Below, piece by piece: positions 26,429 through 34,214 of a stretch of DNA of 64,000 bases. The notes below the pieces were generated by a model. The model was not told the origin of the DNA. It was given only the letters and a program-made list of their open reading frames with translations, and did no database searches. This DNA is from Caldicoprobacter guelmensis (GTDB lineage: Bacteria > Bacillota > Clostridia > Caldicoprobacterales > Caldicoprobacteraceae). The stretch spans positions 220,722-284,721 of the forward strand of contig NZ_JAFBDW010000005.1 of NCBI RefSeq assembly GCF_016908415.1, in the 5' to 3' direction. Made by a program: the position numbers and the translations under genes. Numbering within the stretch: position 1 is the first letter of the stretch; each line of letters opens with the position of its first letter.

Positions 26429-28530
26429 TGATACCAAAAGATTATATAGAAAAAGTATATGCAGGATTGTTAGGTAAGGTTATCGGTGTAAGATTAGGTG
26501 CTCCTGTGGAACCTTCGGTGTGGACCTATGAAAAAATCAAAATGGTATACGGTAATATAACTTCGTATATTAAAAATTACAAAAATTTTGCTGCAGATGA
26601 TGATTTAAATGGACCTATATTTTTTCTGCGAGCTTTATATGATGATGCAAAAGATCGGGAACTCGAACCACAAGATGTTGGAAGAGCGTGGTTAAATTAT
26701 ACTAGAGATGGTATTGGTATGTTTTGGTGGGGAGGTTACGGTAGAAGTACTGAACATACAGCTTATATGAATCTGAAAAATGGTATTTCTGCTCCGGTTT
26801 CTGGTTCAATTAAACAAAACGGTCATATCTTAGCAGAACAAATAGGAGGACAAATTTTTATTGATACGTGGGGATTGGTTTGGCCAAACAATATAGAGAA
26901 AGCAGCTGAATATGCTGGGAAAGCAGCTAGTGTTTCTCATGATCGAAATGGGATTTTTGGTGCCAGATTTATAGCTGCATGTATTTCCAAGGCTTTTTCT
27001 ACCCAAAATGTTTTTGAAATAATTAAGGCAGGTTTATCGGTAATACCAGATGATTGTACTTATGCTAAGCTTGTAAAATCGGTGTTAGATTTTTATAACA
27101 AACATCCTGAAGATTTTAGGGAATGTCGTGATTATTTAGAACAAAATTGGGGGTATGATAAATTTCCAGGAGTATGTCATATTATTCCAAACGCAGGAGT
27201 TTGTGTTTTATCTTTACTTTATGGGAAAGGAGATTTTGCTCGTACTATTGAAATTGCGACTATGTGTGGTTGGGATACTGATTGTAATGCTGGTAATGTT
27301 GGTACTATTATAGGTGTGGCACAAGGGTTAAGTGGGATTAAAGAACATTATCGAGTTCCAGTTAATGATTTAATAATAGCTTCAAGCATATCAGGATATT
27401 TAAATATTATAGACATACCTACACTTGCTAAAGAAGTGGCTATTCTGGGCTATAAATTGGCTAAACAAGATCCTCCATCTGAATTGATAGAGTCTTTTGT
27501 AGAAGGAGAAATATATTTTGATTTTGAATTGCCAGGATCCACTCATGGTTTTAGGCTTTCGGATTCGGTAAATTATAGATTAAGACATACTAATGAAATA
27601 GCTTATAAAGGAAAAGGAGCCTTAGAAGTGTTACTTGATAGAGTAGTGAGTGGCCAAATTACGAAAGTCTACTACAAACCTTTTTATAGAAGATTTGATT
27701 TTGATGATGAAAGATATAGTCCCACCTTTGCGCCGAAAGCTTATCCTGGCCAAAAAGTTAGTATGAAATTGTATTTAGATCAATGGAGTGGAAGAGAAGT
27801 AGCTGTCATTCCTTATGTTAGGAATACTTATACTAAAGAGGATATTAAACTGGGGTACTATGTTCTAAATAATAATAAGTGGCAAGATGTAGAGTTTGTT
27901 ATACCTGATGTTGAAGGTGCAATGGTAGATGAAGTAGGTATCATTGTTGATAATAATTCTACGATTAAAGATCGGTTACTGGGGCGATTGTTTATTGATG
28001 AATTTAGAATTAAAGGTAAAGCCAAGTATACTATAGATTTTTCAAAACAATTTGAAGAATTCTCGTGCGTTACACCTTTTTCTCATAACAGAGGAGCTTG
28101 GTTCATTGAGGGGAATAGAATGCATTGCCTTTGTATAGACCATTGTGAGGCTTATACAGGTAATTATTTTACTCGAGATATACGAATTAGAGCATTAGTG
28201 AATCCTCAGAATGGATTTAGTCATAACATCGCTTTCAGAGTTCAAGGTGCTATGAGAGGTTATCATGTGGGATTTAGTGGTAAAAATCAGGTTTCACTAA
28301 TACTAAATGATTTTGGATTTAAACCTCTGCTAACAGTTCCATACAAGTGGCGTCATAACAAAAATTATTGGTTTGAAGTAGTAGTAAAGGGAAGTTGTAT
28401 AGTATTTTATATTGATGGTAAGAAAATTTTAGAGTATGAGGACGAACGTTATAAGTATGGAATGTTTGGAATTAGTAGCTTAGATATTGGTAGAGCTTAT
28501 TGGAGTCAAATTGAAGTCGAGGAATTATAA
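26428..28530 (+). CDS. ADP-ribosylglycohydrolase family enzyme 2 with C-terminal beta-sandwich domain
   Basis: Residues about 1-360 form a second ADP-ribosylglycohydrolase domain (YAGLLGKVIGVRLGAPVE, AADDDLNGPIFFLRALYDD, MCGWDTDCNAGNVGTIIG), of the type with Asp-rich metal motifs. Residues about 370-700 look like two beta-sandwich units, the last resembling a LamG/DUF1080 fold (NIAFRVQGAMRGYHVGFSGKNQVSLIL, WFEVVVKGSCIVFYIDGKKILEYED). The extra domain suggests a glycan- or nucleoside-like substrate. There is no signal peptide. It overlaps the previous stop (TAATG). Confidence 0.82.
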   Translation: MIPKDYIEKVYAGLLGKVIGVRLGAPVEPSVWTYEKIKMVYGNITSYIKNYKNFAADDDLNGPIFFLRALYDDAKDRELEPQDVGRAWLNYTRDGIGMFWWGGYGRSTEHTAYMNLKNGISAPVSGSIKQNGHILAEQIGGQIFIDTWGLVWPNNIEKAAEYAGKAASVSHDRNGIFGARFIAACISKAFSTQNVFEIIKAGLSVIPDDCTYAKLVKSVLDFYNKHPEDFRECRDYLEQNWGYDKFPGVCHIIPNAGVCVLSLLYGKGDFARTIEIATMCGWDTDCNAGNVGTIIGVAQGLSGIKEHYRVPVNDLIIASSISGYLNIIDIPTLAKEVAILGYKLAKQDPPSELIESFVEGEIYFDFELPGSTHGFRLSDSVNYRLRHTNEIAYKGKGALEVLLDRVVSGQITKVYYKPFYRRFDFDDERYSPTFAPKAYPGQKVSMKLYLDQWSGREVAVIPYVRNTYTKEDIKLGYYVLNNNKWQDVEFVIPDVEGAMVDEVGIIVDNNSTIKDRLLGRLFIDEFRIKGKAKYTIDFSKQFEEFSCVTPFSHNRGAWFIEGNRMHCLCIDHCEAYTGNYFTRDIRIRALVNPQNGFSHNIAFRVQGAMRGYHVGFSGKNQVSLILNDFGFKPLLTVPYKWRHNKNYWFEVVVKGSCIVFYIDGKKILEYEDERYKYGMFGISSLDIGRAYWSQIEVEEL

Positions 28531-28614
28531 GGTAGTGAAAATAAACAACTTAAAATTTTGAATTTATACGCAAATTATAATATGTTCAGCCCAATGAGAG
28601 GGAAAGTTGGTGTT

Positions 28615-29469
28615 ATGTGTAAGTCTAAAATTGGAAATTTATACAGTGTCATATATATAATAATAGGCAGTTTTATATATTCTGTTGCTGTTAATATTTT
28701 TCTAATTCCGCATAAATTATTTAACGGTGGCTTAACCGGGATTGCGTTGATATTTGAGTATTTATTTTTTGTACCAACTGAGGTTACTACGATTATTCTT
28801 AATATTCCTCTTTTTATTGGTGGTTATAGATTCTTAGGTAAACGTTTTGTATATTTAAGTTTTGTGGCCATGATAAGTATGTCTGTTTTTTTGTCTCTTA
28901 CTAGAAATTGGCAGATAGAGGTAAAAGATATTATGCTGGCATCTATTTTTGGTGGATTAATTTCCGGGATTGGTGTTGGTATAATTATCAAAAATGGAGG
29001 TTCATTAGGTGGAGTTAATATTATCTCACTACTTGTAAATAAATTTTTTTCTTTCGATATAGGAAAAACAGCAATAATATTTAATTTTTTGTTGTTATGT
29101 GTAGCAATATTATTCTTAGATATTGAAATTGTAATGTTTTCAATGATAGGCATTTTTATAAGTAATAGAGTTGTTGATATTATACAAATGGGTTTTAATC
29201 GTAAAAAAATCATAATAATAGTATCAGATTTAGCGGATGAAATGGCTCGAGAATTTTTTCAGCATATACAAAGGGGAATTACATTTTTAAACGGTATAGG
29301 AGCGTATACGGGACAAACAAAAAAGGTTATCTATATGGTTGTATGTACCAGGGAACTGCCAAAAGTTAGAGAAATAGCACATAGAATTGATCCTAATGCC
29401 TTTATATCTATTATTGATACTAGAGAGGTAGAAGGTAAAGGATTTAAAACTCCTAACTTTGTAAGTTAA
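28615..29469 (+). CDS. YitT-family membrane protein
   Basis: The protein has about five membrane spans (IGSFIYSVAVNIFLIPHKLFNGGLTGIALIFEYLF, a typical YitT start) and a C-terminal soluble domain (KKVIYMVVCTRELPKVREIAHRIDPNAFISIIDTREVEGKGF). ATG 28615 fits relatives best (284 residues), though the ribosome site is weak; upstream starts 28558 and 28591 are possible. The transport role of the family is not established. It ends the island operon. Confidence 0.85.
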   Translation: MCKSKIGNLYSVIYIIIGSFIYSVAVNIFLIPHKLFNGGLTGIALIFEYLFFVPTEVTTIILNIPLFIGGYRFLGKRFVYLSFVAMISMSVFLSLTRNWQIEVKDIMLASIFGGLISGIGVGIIIKNGGSLGGVNIISLLVNKFFSFDIGKTAIIFNFLLLCVAILFLDIEIVMFSMIGIFISNRVVDIIQMGFNRKKIIIIVSDLADEMAREFFQHIQRGITFLNGIGAYTGQTKKVIYMVVCTRELPKVREIAHRIDPNAFISIIDTREVEGKGFKTPNFVS

Positions 29470-29539
29470 AGTTTTAAATACTTTCAAATAAAGTCTTTTT
29501 TAAAACTATCCAAAATTTTGTGTGTAGACAAATAGTAAA

Positions 29540-29593
29540 GCTCCTTTCTGGATAAAATTAACGACATGAAACCAGAAAGGAGCGTTTTATTTT
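29540..29593 (+). terminator. Terminator of the island operon
   Basis: GCTCCTTTCTGG (29540-29551) and CCAGAAAGGAGC (29572-29583) form a perfect 12-base stem with a 20-base loop, followed by GTTTTATTTTG. The long loop is unusual; a relic of a mobile-element end is an alternative. The rest of the 375-base gap to cotJA holds only the cotJ promoter candidate. Confidence 0.6.
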
Positions 29594-29761
29594 GTGTACG
29601 CTCCAATTGATGTTTACTGAAAAGTCAATTTTGCCATTCAAAATAAAATCTGCAATTGTAAAACAAAAAACGATGCGGGAACGTTGTTTTTATAGGGTAA
29701 CCCTTTAGTAAGTGAAGTTTTCTTAGCATACAAAGTTGATAAGACCCTCGGTTTGAGTAGA

Positions 29762-29790
29762 GTAACACTTCGGGAAATCCAGAATATAAT
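29762..29790 (+). promoter_or_regulatory. Putative sporulation (sigma-E-like) promoter, cotJ copy 2
   Basis: GTAACA and GAATATAAT are 14 bases apart, exactly as upstream of copy 1 (16961-16989), within otherwise diverged sequence. Confidence 0.4.
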
Positions 29791-29844
29791 GACAAATAAA
29801 GAAGGATATATGGATAAATATACAAATAGGAGGGGGTACTGTAT

Positions 29845-30060
29845 ATGGATTATCGATATCCGGAGCATTATCCGCCAAGAGCGCCCTATATGTACAATTA
29901 TCCGATGTGGAAAAGGGTGGACCTGGCGGAGGCATATATACCTTATCAACGCTATACTACCAGCTTTTCACCCATGGAAGCGCTGCATGCGGGTACTATG
30001 TTTCCGGAGCTTGTAAGGCCATATGAAAAAAACGATTGTGAAGGGGGTCGTGGTCTATGA
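29845..30060 (+). CDS. cotJA: Spore coat-associated protein CotJA, copy 2
   Basis: The 71-residue CotJA (MDYRYPEHYPPRAPYMYNYPMW...) has AGGAGGGGG as ribosome site and an ATGA overlap with cotJB. It is the head of the operon whose third gene is split by the 15.7-kb element, so it is probably the cotJ locus that still works after excision. Confidence 0.93.
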   Translation: MDYRYPEHYPPRAPYMYNYPMWKRVDLAEAYIPYQRYTTSFSPMEALHAGTMFPELVRPYEKNDCEGGRGL

Positions 30061-30341
30061 ACCATGCTTACAACCACGACGAGAGGCAGGAGCTTTTAGA
30101 GCAGATAAAGGCAATAGAATTTATGACGGTGGATTTAAACCTGTATCTTGATACTCATCCCAATGATCGCAGGGCTTTAAATGAGTACAACTATTATACC
30201 CGTCAGCTGCAGGCACTAAAAAATGAATACGAGATGCGCTACGGGCCTTTGACTAATTTTGGTTATGCGATGAGCCAATACCCCTGGGCCTGGATCAACG
30301 AGCCGTGGCCGTGGGAAGAAGAATACTATATGGAGGGATGA
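30057..30341 (+). CDS. cotJB: Spore coat protein CotJB, copy 2
   Basis: The 94-residue CotJB has the conserved core LEQIKAIEFMTVDLNLYLDTHPNDRRALNEYNYYTRQ in positions 13-49 and the Trp-rich tail YPWAWINEPWPWEEEYYMEG. It lies six bases before cotJC'. Near-identity to copy 1 through the core, with changes near the ends, indicates an old duplication under selection. Confidence 0.93.
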   Translation: MNHAYNHDERQELLEQIKAIEFMTVDLNLYLDTHPNDRRALNEYNYYTRQLQALKNEYEMRYGPLTNFGYAMSQYPWAWINEPWPWEEEYYMEG

Positions 30342-30347
30342 TAGGAT

Positions 30348-30554
30348 ATGTGGATATATGAGAAGAAATTGGAGTATCCTGTAAGGATAAAGAATTCCAA
30401 CCCTAGGATGGCGAAATATATCATTACTCAATACGGGGGACCTGATGGAGAACTGGCGGCTTCCTTAAGATACCTCTCACAGAGGTATCACATGCCCATA
30501 CCCGAAGCTAAGGCCATATTGAATGATATAGGTACAGAAGAATTGGTACCATAA
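30348..30554 (+). pseudogene. cotJC: 5' part of cotJC, interrupted by the phage-like element
   Basis: Codons 1-65 (MWIYEKKLEYPVRIKN...AILNDIGTEE) are the N-terminus of the manganese-catalase-type coat protein, including the first metal ligand Glu35. The frame then runs four codons into the element (LVP, stop at 30552-30554). The remaining 125 codons are at 46215-46592 in the same phase. Joining 30542 to 46215 gives DIGTEELAHFEMVG and a 190-residue protein. I class it as an interrupted gene, not a decayed one: both halves are intact and the join is exact. Confidence 0.92.
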
Positions 30555-30565
30555 GGTTATCAGTT
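30531..30565. other. attL of the cotJC element
   Basis: Core GGTACAGAAGAA (30531-30542) is followed inside the element by GTACCATAAGGTTATCAGTT (30546-30565). That arm is the exact reverse complement of 46188-46207 at the other end. Left of the core is cotJC coding sequence (B half-site). The integrase stop codon begins at 30567 on the minus strand, so the gene abuts the site. Confidence 0.85.
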
Positions 30566-32121
30566 TATTTTTTTGGTAGTTTAGGATAAATGACAAGCTC
30601 AAAATCATCCTGTTTATCTGGACACCACCTGCTACCTCTTACAGTCTTTGTATATACTGCTTTTTCAATAACTTCCTTGAGCAGTTTATTCCTCTCGGCT
30701 GGATCTTCTATGTTGTAATAAGATTCCAAGATACCTTCTATTTTAGGGACTATAAGCCTTTTGCTTTCTTCCCTGGAAGAGATATCTTCTAGTATTTTTT
30801 GCAATTCCTCTTTTTCCTTTCTGGCATTTTCTATCCTTTCGCTTAAAATCCTGGAACGTTCAATAAACTTGTCCACGGAATAGACACCTTGTTCAAGCAG
30901 GTCATGTAAACGGTTATATTGCATATTCAATGTCTCAAGCTCTTTTTCAATCCTGTTTAGGGATGTTTTTATGAGATCCACATCTTCAGAATTGTTTGAA
31001 TATTCTTCCTTTTCGCTCAATTCAAGTTTATAGTCTTTAAGCCATATCTCTAATGCTTGAAGTAACCTTTTCTCCACCAGATCCAAGAGGGTACTTACAT
31101 TCTTACAAGAAGTATACTGACACATGAGAAGGTCCGGCCTTCCATCGTTGAAGGGCCTTCTTATCATTTTCCGGCCACATATGCCACATACGATTAAACC
31201 AGCCAGCGGATTTTTGATGATATACTTCCTGGGGACCGGGACACTAGGATTCTTCGCTAAACGTTCCTGGGCCATCCTAAAAGTTTCCTCATCGATTATA
31301 GGCTCATGTAATCCGTCCACTACCAGCCATTCTTTACTTCTAGGTCGTTGTACTACCGTTTGACCGTTTATTATTTTCTTAATCTGTGGTCTAAAATTCC
31401 AGCGAATTTTCCCAATATAAACGGGATTACGAAGTATTTCCTGAACAGATGCATTTACCCAATCGCCACCGTTTGCGGCAGGTATCTTCATGTCGTTTAA
31501 TTTCCTAACAATCTGGGAAACACCTATCCCATTGACGTACCACTCAAATATCTGCTTTACCACCCTGGATTCTTCAGGGTGAGGTACCAGAGTATAGCCC
31601 TTATCTTTTTCTAGTTTCTTCCGTATATAACCATACGGAGGCTTATTGCCAACATATTTGCCTTCTTTAACCGATTCAAGCCTACCACGTTGTAAACGTC
31701 TGTTTATGACCTTATATTCCCTTCTAGACATAAACAAACCAAATTCAAAATATTCCTCATCAAACTCATTTTGAGGATCATAAACCTTGATAGGGGTAAT
31801 GATCTTTGTATTTGAATACTTAAAAGTTTGGGCCACTATCCCTTGATCTATAGTATCACCACGGGCCAGGCGTTCAACTTCTACAACCAATACACCTTCC
31901 CACATTCCTTCTTCGACATCATGTAGTAATTGTTGCATTACTGGTCGGGAAGATATAGTTTCACCGGACCCAATCTCTTTATAAATTTTAGTTACATTTA
32001 GGCCCATCTTCCTGGCCAGCTCCAGCAGTATTTTTTCATGTCTCGCTAAAGTTTCTCCTTCTCCTCTTTCCTCTGCTTCTATATCAGCTCTGCTTTTCCG
32101 TAGGTATATGCAATATGCCAT
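30565..32121 (-). CDS. Large serine integrase
   Basis: The 518-residue protein has an N-terminal resolvase domain (CIYLRKSRAD, nucleophile Ser10), then a recombinase domain (about 165-270, NKPPYGYIRKKLEKDKGYTLVPHPEESRVVKQIFEWY), a zinc ribbon (CGICGRKMIRRP...CQYTSCKN) and a long coiled coil (about 385-470). This is the architecture of phage integrases such as phiC31 and of SpoIVCA/SprA, which excise skin and SPbeta during sporulation. It runs convergently to cotJ, so cotJ transcripts from the mother cell enter it as antisense. It is the presumed catalyst of integration and excision. Confidence 0.95.
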   Translation of the reverse strand: MAYCIYLRKSRADIEAEERGEGETLARHEKILLELARKMGLNVTKIYKEIGSGETISSRPVMQQLLHDVEEGMWEGVLVVEVERLARGDTIDQGIVAQTFKYSNTKIITPIKVYDPQNEFDEEYFEFGLFMSRREYKVINRRLQRGRLESVKEGKYVGNKPPYGYIRKKLEKDKGYTLVPHPEESRVVKQIFEWYVNGIGVSQIVRKLNDMKIPAANGGDWVNASVQEILRNPVYIGKIRWNFRPQIKKIINGQTVVQRPRSKEWLVVDGLHEPIIDEETFRMAQERLAKNPSVPVPRKYIIKNPLAGLIVCGICGRKMIRRPFNDGRPDLLMCQYTSCKNVSTLLDLVEKRLLQALEIWLKDYKLELSEKEEYSNNSEDVDLIKTSLNRIEKELETLNMQYNRLHDLLEQGVYSVDKFIERSRILSERIENARKEKEELQKILEDISSREESKRLIVPKIEGILESYYNIEDPAERNKLLKEVIEKAVYTKTVRGSRWCPDKQDDFELVIYPKLPKK

Positions 32122-32135
32122 TTTAAAAACAACTC

Positions 32136-32531
32136 CTATTTGATCCTACGCAGAATAAATTCATCATGCTTTTTAACTTCTTCCTCAATACGGGTAAGCT
32201 GTTCGGCATTTTGCTTGTATCCATCAAATAGAGCTTTCAGCTTTTCGCCATGATCATGCTCTATTTTCAGGACAGTATTTTTGACTTCTTTAAGCTCGTT
32301 TTCTACTTTACCAATTCTTTCGTTTACCTGTTTAAACCCTTCCTGCATTTCAGCATATACGTGCCTAAACCCTTCTTGCATTTCAGCATATACATTCCTA
32401 AACCCTTCTTGCATTTCGCCACGGATATTATTAAACCTTTTATCCATTTCAGCATATACATTTTTGAATCCTTTTTGCATTTCAGCATACATTTGAGTCA
32501 TCAGCTCAAACATTTTTTCTTCATTGTTCAT
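32136..32531 (-). CDS. Coiled-coil repeat protein next to the integrase
   Basis: The 131-residue protein contains about five tandem units of 11-14 residues built on YAEMQEGFRNV, then a charged helical C-terminus. It is fully soluble and probably one long coiled coil. Its start overlaps the stop of the upstream Mrr-like gene (ATGA), and it lies 14 bases before the integrase, so the three are co-translated. Similar proteins accompany phage repressors in Clostridia. A role as directionality factor acting on the integrase coiled coil is possible but only an inference. Confidence 0.7.
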   Translation of the reverse strand: MNNEEKMFELMTQMYAEMQKGFKNVYAEMDKRFNNIRGEMQEGFRNVYAEMQEGFRHVYAEMQEGFKQVNERIGKVENELKEVKNTVLKIEHDHGEKLKALFDGYKQNAEQLTRIEEEVKKHDEFILRRIK

Positions 32532-33157
32532 AATGCTCCACCCTTTCTGATTGTATTTTGACTTTTAATATTTTTTGCTTGTTTGCTTTTTTCCATAATC
32601 ATTTTACTCTTTTCAACGAGCTTAATCAAATCTGGCCTTTCACATAGTATTACGTTGTTTTTCTTAGCCAATTCCTTAGCCGCTTCAGTAAAGTAGTTGT
32701 TTGTTATTACAATAGCATTTTGTGCGTTATAATAAGATTTTGCGGCGACTATTTCCTGCACAGCTTTAATTCCGACTTTAGATTTATAGCGTTTAGCCTG
32801 CACTATATAGGTTTTTCCGTCTTTTTCCATATATAAATCTGCTCCAAAATCACCAGAATCCGGTGTTTTTTTGACCCTGTAACCTAGAGATTTAAATAAT
32901 TCTTTCAAGAAAATTTCAAACTGGTGTCCTGTCATTCTGTCAATATTAAGTATTGGATTTCTTCTCTGACTTTTGGGCTGTTTACTGCTCAATATTCCAA
33001 AAAGGGCCTTTTCAAAAAACTTCAAGTCTCTTTTATTTGATAAACGTTCAAGCCACTTTTCTTTTAAATTGCTTAAATAAGCTGCTATTACTGCAACAAA
33101 TAAAGTAGCACAGAATAACCAGATGAAAAAGAAGACAATAAATAAATTTTGTGCCAT
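32528..33157 (-). CDS. Membrane-anchored Mrr-like restriction endonuclease domain protein
   Basis: One N-terminal membrane span (FIVFFFIWLFCATLFVAVIAAYL) precedes an Mrr_cat-type PD-(D/E)xK nuclease domain: FEIFLKELFKSLGYRV, DSGDFGADLYMEKDGKTYIVQAKRYKSKVGIKAVQEIVAAK (catalytic Asp, Gln-x-Lys), then NAIVITNNYFTEAAKELA. The start follows GGAGG. Such proteins can cut modified incoming DNA. In a prophage this may be a superinfection-exclusion or DNA-processing function. Confidence 0.82.
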   Translation of the reverse strand: MAQNLFIVFFFIWLFCATLFVAVIAAYLSNLKEKWLERLSNKRDLKFFEKALFGILSSKQPKSQRRNPILNIDRMTGHQFEIFLKELFKSLGYRVKKTPDSGDFGADLYMEKDGKTYIVQAKRYKSKVGIKAVQEIVAAKSYYNAQNAIVITNNYFTEAAKELAKKNNVILCERPDLIKLVEKSKMIMEKSKQAKNIKSQNTIRKGGAL

Positions 33158-33194
33158 GCAGTTTCCTCCATTTACCCTTACCCTTTTAATTGCT

Positions 33195-33557
33195 TTATTG
33201 TGCGTTTGAATCCAAAGCTGATGACATTTCGTCTTTGGTCTTATCCATTTTATCTTTTAATTTTAACAGTTCAACAAATTTCTCCAATTCCTTTTTGCTT
33301 TCCGGACTTAATTCGTTAATACCTAATTTGTCATAAGTTTTCTCATAGGGGTTACGAATGTCAGAATAACCAAGGAGATAGTCTGTAGAAACGTTAAATA
33401 GACGAGCTATCTTTTTCAGAGTTTCATAATCTGGTTGTCTTTCGTTTGTCTCATACTTTGATAGAGCGTAATAAGTAATACCAATTTTTTGAGCTAATTC
33501 AGCTCGTCCCATATTTGTTTCTTCCCTTAATTGTTTAATTCTATCTCCAATTTTCAT
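33195..33557 (-). CDS. XRE-family phage repressor
   Basis: The helix-turn-helix at residues 1-60 (MKIGDRIKQLREETNMGRAELAQKIGITYYALSKYETNERQPDYETLKKIARLFNVSTDYLLGY) is of the Cro/CI class. A short Lys/Glu-rich C-terminus follows and no LexA-like protease domain, so induction is not by simple autocleavage. Start ATG 33557 follows GGAGGAG on the minus strand (120 residues); the upstream 13-codon extension is rejected. It is divergent from a Cro-like gene and shares the operator region 33597-33700. Confidence 0.88.
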   Translation of the reverse strand: MKIGDRIKQLREETNMGRAELAQKIGITYYALSKYETNERQPDYETLKKIARLFNVSTDYLLGYSDIRNPYEKTYDKLGINELSPESKKELEKFVELLKLKDKMDKTKDEMSSALDSNAQ

Positions 33558-33635
33558 ATTTCTCCTCCTCTGAATATCATTATACCAAACGTCCAAATAA
33601 TTGATAGATATTTATACAAAATGGGTAAAATTGTG

Positions 33636-33664
33636 TTGACATTCTACAAAATGTCTATTATAAT
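33636..33664 (+). promoter_or_regulatory. Early rightward promoter with overlapping operator
   Basis: TTGACA (33636-33641) and TATAAT (33659-33664) are separated by 17 bases, a consensus promoter. GACATTcTACAAAATGTC (33638-33655) is an imperfect palindrome lying across the -35 box and spacer. The half-site TACAAAATG also appears at about 33614-33622. This is the expected lysis-lysogeny switch for the two divergent XRE proteins. Confidence 0.75.
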
Positions 33665-33700
33665 ATAAAGCGTAGAGTTACTAAGTAAGGGGGAACCGAT

Positions 33701-33937
33701 ATGAGGGAAGTTTTACGACAATACAGATTAAAGAGCGGTATGACAGTTGAGCAAATAGCAGAGATTGTAAAAGTTGCCCCATCAACCTACTATAAATGGG
33801 AAGATGGCAGTAGAAGTCCTAATATAAAAAAGGCTTTACTCTTAGCAAAGATTTTAGGCAGTACAGTTGAAGAACTTTTTTTTGATGAATATTTAGACAA
33901 AACGTCTAAACAAAACAAAAAAGAAAGCATACAGTAG
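33701..33937 (+). CDS. Cro-like XRE regulator
   Basis: The 78-residue protein is almost entirely a helix-turn-helix (LRQYRLKSGMTVEQIAEIVKVAPSTYYKWEDGSRSPNIKKALLLAKILGSTVEELFF), with a Lys-rich tail. Ribosome site AAGGGGG precedes ATG 33701. It is the first gene of the rightward replication operon, opposite the repressor. Confidence 0.87.
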   Translation: MREVLRQYRLKSGMTVEQIAEIVKVAPSTYYKWEDGSRSPNIKKALLLAKILGSTVEELFFDEYLDKTSKQNKKESIQ

Positions 33938-33998
33938 CATAGTACAAACTATAGAATTCATATTTTATTTAAAGCATTTTAGATTTGGGGGTTTTTTA

Positions 33999-34190
33999 AT
34001 GAGCAATATAGTAGAAACCTATAAAATTAACAATACCACTATCAAAATCTGTGATGATGCATACAAAAACAAAACCTCAGAGGATATACAAGCAATTCTT
34101 AAAAGAATTACCCATATCCGCTTACAAACAATATATCGAAAATCTACTTACCAGGAATGTAGAAAACCACATCTATTGGGGATACGATAA
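33999..34190 (+). CDS. Small phage protein of unknown function
   Basis: The 63-residue protein (MSNIVETYKINNTTIKICDDAYKNKTSEDIQAILKRI...) resembles short early proteins in Firmicutes prophages. The C-terminus (STYQECRKPHLLGIR) is unlike the rest, so it may be frameshifted. Ribosome site GGGGG precedes the ATG. Confidence 0.5.
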   Translation: MSNIVETYKINNTTIKICDDAYKNKTSEDIQAILKRITHIRLQTIYRKSTYQECRKPHLLGIR

Positions 34191-34214
34191 CAAACAAAGG
34201 GGAGGAGAAATATC

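Noticed and set aside
17043..30554. Duplicate cotJ loci as an assembly artefact
   Set aside because: The copies differ at about seven of 71 (CotJA) and ten of 94 (CotJB) residues and have different upstream sequences, so they are real, old paralogues.
30348..30554. The 68-residue cotJC frame as a complete small gene
   Set aside because: The last residues come from the element's att arm, and the missing 3' part is found intact at 46215 in the same phase.
32250..32561. Plus-strand open frame of about 100 codons rich in FLHFSIYIPKPF repeats
   Set aside because: It is the antisense shadow of the repeat-built coiled-coil gene on the minus strand and has no ribosome site.
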